NCBI GenBank assembly: GCA_030146905.1
Contig: JASLAV010000256.1
Location: 1 to 8,149, forward strand
Reading direction: 5' to 3'
Length of the DNA: 8,149 nt
DNA from: Lentzea sp.
GTDB taxonomy: Bacteria > Actinomycetota > Actinomycetes > Mycobacteriales > Pseudonocardiaceae
Numbering within the stretch: position 1 is the stretch's first letter; the number at the start of each line of letters is the position of its first letter. The notes beneath the pieces are model-generated. The model ran no database searches. It was given only the letters and a program-made list of their open reading frames with translations, and was not told the origin of the DNA. Below, piece after piece: positions 6,069 through 8,149 of this stretch. A program made the position numbers and the translations under genes.

Positions 6069-6344
6069 GTGACCATCGGAAGCGTCATCGGCGCACTCGT
6101 CATCGGTCTCGTCCTGGGCTTGATCGGCAAGCTCGTGGCGCCGGGAAAGCAGAACATCCCGCTGTGGCTGACGATCCTCGTCGGCGTCGTGGCGGCGTTC
6201 ATCGGTTCTCTCATCGCGGGATGGCTCGGCGTGCAGGAGACCAGCGGTCTGTTCGACGTGTGGGAGCTGATCATCCAGATCGTGCTCGCCGCGATCGGCG
6301 TCTCGGTCGTGGCCGGGATGTACGGCCGAAAATCAGTTCGTTAG
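6069..6344 (+). CDS. GlsB/YeaQ/YmgE-family (transglycosylase-associated) small membrane protein
   Basis: The product has 91 residues, starting at a GTG that follows GGAGGAGG (6056-6063) by 5 bases. Three hydrophobic segments (about residues 4-20, 30-52 and 63-84) form nearly the whole protein. Family marks are IGALVIGLVLGLIGKLVAPGKQ after the start, the glycine-rich second helix IGSLIAGWLG, and a final IVLAAIGVSVVAGMYGR. Members are small inner-membrane proteins, often stress-induced. The name 'transglycosylase-associated' is historical and no enzymatic role is established. The last codons overlap by 12 bp, tail to tail, with the convergent TetR gene. It may be co-transcribed with the Spo0M-like gene, but the 85-bp gap contains a hairpin. 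Confidence 0.88.
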   Translation: MTIGSVIGALVIGLVLGLIGKLVAPGKQNIPLWLTILVGVVAAFIGSLIAGWLGVQETSGLFDVWELIIQIVLAAIGVSVVAGMYGRKSVR

Positions 6345-6959
6345 CGGGCGGACCATCCTCAGGACGAGGTCGGCGTACATGGCGCCGATCTCGTCCGGTG
6401 TCCGCTTGCCACCCGGCTGGTACCAGCGCGCGACGTCGATGCACAACGACAGCACGGCCAGGGTCGCGCCCTTGAGGTCGGGGACCTCGAACACGCCCTC
6501 CGCGACGCCGTCGGCGATGAACGACCGCATCTGCCGCTCGATCTGCCTGCGCAGCTCCGCCACCTTCGCGTGGTGTTCCTCGGAGAGCGCGTTGAGCTCG
6601 TACTGCACCACCCGCGCCGTCGTGTGGAACTCCGCGTGCCATCCCGCGAACCCCGCGACCGCGTTCCTCAGCCGCTCCGCCGCGTCGCGACCCTCGGTGC
6701 GCGACAGCAGCGCGAGCGACGTCTCGTGGCCGACGAGCGAGATGTTGTAGAGGAGCTCCTCTTTGGACCTGTAGTGGATGTAGACGGCCGCGGGGGACAT
6801 CCCGGCGAGCGCGGCTATGTCGCGGGTGGTCGTGGCGTGGTAGCCCTTGCCCGCGAACGCGTGGGCGGCCGCGATGAGCATGCGGCGGGCGGCGGCCGGG
6901 GTGACCGTGCCCCAGGTCTCGTCGAGCAACGCGAACTCGTCCAGTCCGGTCGTCGTCAT
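6333..6959 (-). CDS. TetR-family regulator, KstR2-like acyl-CoA-responsive type
   Basis: A 208-residue DNA-binding repressor. The N-terminal domain (about 20-66) reads AARRMLIAAAHAFAGKGYHATTTRDIAALAGMSPAAVYIHYRSKEELL, a textbook TetR helix-turn-helix with recognition helix around 53-63. The C-terminal ligand domain ends VARWYQPGGKRTPDEIGAMYADLVLRM (about 176-202). This RWYxPGG...VGxxY pattern is shared with KstR2 and related regulators of fatty acid and steroid catabolism, which respond to acyl-CoA esters; the ligand here is inferred only. The ATG at 6959 has GAGGAG 7 bases upstream. It is divergent from the acyl-CoA dehydrogenase gene, with two copies of its probable operator between them and a third at the carboxylase operon, so negative autoregulation and control of both are expected. 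The 3' end overlaps the GlsB-like gene by 12 bp in convergent orientation. Confidence 0.93.
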   Translation of the reverse strand: MTTTGLDEFALLDETWGTVTPAAARRMLIAAAHAFAGKGYHATTTRDIAALAGMSPAAVYIHYRSKEELLYNISLVGHETSLALLSRTEGRDAAERLRNAVAGFAGWHAEFHTTARVVQYELNALSEEHHAKVAELRRQIERQMRSFIADGVAEGVFEVPDLKGATLAVLSLCIDVARWYQPGGKRTPDEIGAMYADLVLRMVRPLTN

Positions 6960-6977
6960 CGTGCCGCTCCTCGCGTG

Positions 6978-7006
6978 TTGACAGGTGCAGGATCGTACTG
7001 CACGCT
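6978..7006 (+). promoter_or_regulatory. Candidate promoter of the acyl-CoA dehydrogenase gene
   Basis: TTGACA at 6978-6983 is a perfect -35 hexamer on the plus strand. At 17-bp spacing the -10 position is CACGCT (7001-7006), a weak match whose end runs into operator O1. A start near 7013 would give a leader of about 40 bases containing both operators. The -35 box is convincing; the -10 box is not. Confidence 0.5.
6985..7003. promoter_or_regulatory. Second type of inverted repeat in the regulator/dehydrogenase spacer
   Basis: GTGCAG (6985-6990) and CTGCAC (6998-7003) are perfect 6-bp arms separated by 7 bases. They sit inside the spacer of the candidate dehydrogenase promoter and in the leader of the TetR transcript. 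This differs from the CTAAGC operator. It could bind another regulator, form a small RNA hairpin, or be chance. Confidence 0.35.
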
Positions 7007-7020
7007 AAGCGTGCGCTTAG
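7005..7020. promoter_or_regulatory. Operator O1 of the TetR-family regulator
   Basis: CTAAGCG-TG-CGCTTAG is a perfect 7+2+7 palindrome, the best of three copies in the window. It lies between the divergent TetR and acyl-CoA dehydrogenase genes, overlapping the end of the probable -10 region of the latter. Its centre is 18 bp from that of O2, so two dimers could bind side by side. Confidence 0.85.
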
Positions 7021-7022
7021 GT

Positions 7023-7038
7023 CTAAGCAACCGCTTAG
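7023..7038. promoter_or_regulatory. Operator O2 of the TetR-family regulator
   Basis: CTAAGCA-AC-CGCTTAG has six perfect pairs and one inner mismatch. Read on the minus strand it begins CATACTAAGCGGT when the three preceding bases are included, identical to the sequence at the carboxylase operon. It begins 14 bp ahead of the dehydrogenase start codon and overlaps the candidate -10 box of the TetR gene. Confidence 0.8.
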
Positions 7039-7042
7039 TATG
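7037..7042 (-). promoter_or_regulatory. Candidate -10 box of the TetR gene
   Basis: CATACT on the minus strand, overlapping the edge of operator O2. The arrangement is copied at the carboxylase operon (5048-5053). A start about 7 bases downstream would put O2 over the transcription start and O1 in the leader, giving simple autorepression. No -35 consensus is visible. Confidence 0.4.
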
Positions 7043-7051
7043 GAGGTAGTG

Positions 7052-8149
7052 GTGCAGCGGACGCTGTTCAACGAGGATCACGCCGCGTTCCGGGAGTCGG
7101 CGAAAGCCTTCGTCGAGCGCACGATCATGCCGAACGTCGAGAAGTTCATCGAGGAACGGGTGATCGACAGGGACGTGTGGCTGGAGGCCGGTCGCCAGGG
7201 CCTGCTCGGCCTGGAGATCCCCGAGGAGTACGGCGGCAGCGGCGCGAACGACTACCGGTTCAACACGGTGTTCGCCGAGGAGCTGTGCCGGGTCAACGCG
7301 GCCGTCGCGTCGAGCATCGGCATCCACGGCGACGTCGTGGCGCCCTACCTCGTCGACCTGTGCACCGAGGAGCAGAAGCAGCGCTGGCTGCCCGGCATGT
7401 GCACCGGCGAGATCAAGACCGGCATCGCGATGACCGAGCCGTCCGGAGGCTCCGACCTCGCGGCGCTGAAGACGAACGCCGTGCGCGACGGTGACGACTG
7501 GATCCTCAACGGCTCCAAGACGTTCATCACCAACGGCTACACCGCCGACATGATCGTCGTCGCGGCCCGCACCGACCCGTCGAAGGGCGCGCGCGGCATC
7601 ACGCTGTTCGCCGTCGAGACCGGCATGCCCGGCTTCGAGCGCGGCCGCAAGCTCGACAAGGTCGGCCAGCACCCGTCCGACACCGCGGAGCTGTTCTTCT
7701 CCGACGTGCGCCTTTCGAAGGAGCACATGATCGGCGAGGAGGGCCAGGGCTTCATCTACATGATGGAACGCCTGCCGCAGGAGCGGATCGGTGGCGCCAT
7801 CTCGAACCTGGCGCACGCGCAGGGCGTCTTCGACGAGACGCTGGAGTACGTCAAGGAGCGCAAGGCGTTCGGGCAGGCCATCGGCAAGTTCCAGCACAAC
7901 AAGTTCCTGCTCGCCGAGCTGCGCACCAAGCTGGACGTCTCGCAGGCGTTCATCGACGCGCTGACCATGCAGCACGTCCGCGGCGAGCTGAGCCCGGTCG
8001 AGGCGGCACAGGCGAAGTACTGGAGCGCCGACATCGAGAACGAGGTCATCGACGCCTGCGTGCAGCTGCACGGCGGCTACGGCTACATGACCGAGTACCG
8101 CGTCGCCCGCGCGTGGATGGACGCCCGCGTCACGAAGATCTGGGCGGGC
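7052..8149 (+). CDS. Acyl-CoA dehydrogenase, long-chain (LCAD)-like, 3' end beyond the window
   Basis: A flavoprotein that oxidises acyl-CoA to 2-enoyl-CoA and passes electrons to ETF. The 366 codons visible are open to the window edge. Reading QRTLFNEDHAAFRESAKAFVERTIMP, GLLGLEIPEEYGGSG, the signature AMTEPSGGSDL (about 126-136) and WILNGSKTFITNG, it then has YVKERKAFGQ and the second signature QLHGGYGYMTEY (338-349), ending at VTKIWAG. Only about 15-20 C-terminal residues should be missing. The LPQER motif carries Glu244, aligned with the catalytic base of LCAD and isovaleryl-CoA dehydrogenase, while the position used by medium-chain enzymes (E in YEGT) is Ala. GTG 7052 is chosen because GGAGG ends 5 bases before it; GTG 7049 is too close and ATG 7040 has no ribosome site. 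It is divergent from the TetR gene and preceded by two operators. Confidence 0.93.
   Translation, partial: MQRTLFNEDHAAFRESAKAFVERTIMPNVEKFIEERVIDRDVWLEAGRQGLLGLEIPEEYGGSGANDYRFNTVFAEELCRVNAAVASSIGIHGDVVAPYLVDLCTEEQKQRWLPGMCTGEIKTGIAMTEPSGGSDLAALKTNAVRDGDDWILNGSKTFITNGYTADMIVVAARTDPSKGARGITLFAVETGMPGFERGRKLDKVGQHPSDTAELFFSDVRLSKEHMIGEEGQGFIYMMERLPQERIGGAISNLAHAQGVFDETLEYVKERKAFGQAIGKFQHNKFLLAELRTKLDVSQAFIDALTMQHVRGELSPVEAAQAKYWSADIENEVIDACVQLHGGYGYMTEYRVARAWMDARVTKIWAG

Noticed and set aside
6956..8071. A 371-codon open frame on the minus strand
   Set aside because: It is the mirror of the acyl-CoA dehydrogenase, whose plus-strand frame shows both family signatures.
1..8149. CRISPR arrays, tRNA or rRNA genes, and complete insertion sequences
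   Set aside because: No regularly spaced repeats, cloverleaf-like sequence, ribosomal RNA segments or transposase motifs were seen on either strand.

Overview
The window is high-GC DNA (by eye near 70%) with strong G/C preference at third codon positions, many GTG starts and GGAGG-type ribosome binding sites. This is typical of an actinomycete. The protein set (single-chain acyl-CoA carboxylase, Spo0M-like protein, KstR2-like TetR regulator) fits a Pseudonocardiales or Streptomyces-like genome; naming a genus would be guesswork.

Layout from left to right: (1) a possible minus-strand gene start runs off the left edge (1-54), followed by a short non-coding stretch. (2) A minus-strand operon reads right to left: a fused biotin carboxylase/biotinyl/carboxyltransferase protein (1964-5023), then an MHS-type major facilitator transporter (656-1954) whose ribosome site lies against the carboxylase stop, then a decayed short-chain dehydrogenase remnant (169-648). 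(3) A 180-bp divergent promoter region (5024-5203) separates this operon from a plus-strand Spo0M-like arrestin-fold gene (5204-5983) and a small GlsB/YeaQ-type membrane protein gene (6069-6344). (4) A TetR-family regulator (6333-6959, minus) converges on and overlaps the small membrane gene. It is divergent from an acyl-CoA dehydrogenase (7052 to the right edge, plus), which is open to the window end and lacks only its last residues.

The unifying signal is a 16-bp palindromic operator, CTAAGCG-N2-CGCTTAG. It occurs twice between the TetR gene and the dehydrogenase gene (7005-7020, 7023-7038) and once over the ribosome site and probable promoter of the carboxylase operon, 2 kb away (5034-5049). 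The simplest reading is one small regulon: a TetR repressor, probably released by an acyl-CoA, controls itself, an acyl-CoA dehydrogenase, and a carboxylase plus transporter. Together these could import a carboxylic acid, dehydrogenate its CoA ester and carboxylate it. The substrate is not evident. The Spo0M and GlsB-like genes sit between the two halves of the regulon and look functionally unrelated.

The oddest features are an in-frame, roughly 50-residue low-complexity insertion inside the carboxyltransferase half, an apparently shortened biotinyl domain in the same protein, a perfect 28-bp palindrome inside the dehydrogenase remnant, and an exact 13-bp direct repeat spaced by 32 bp in front of the Spo0M gene.
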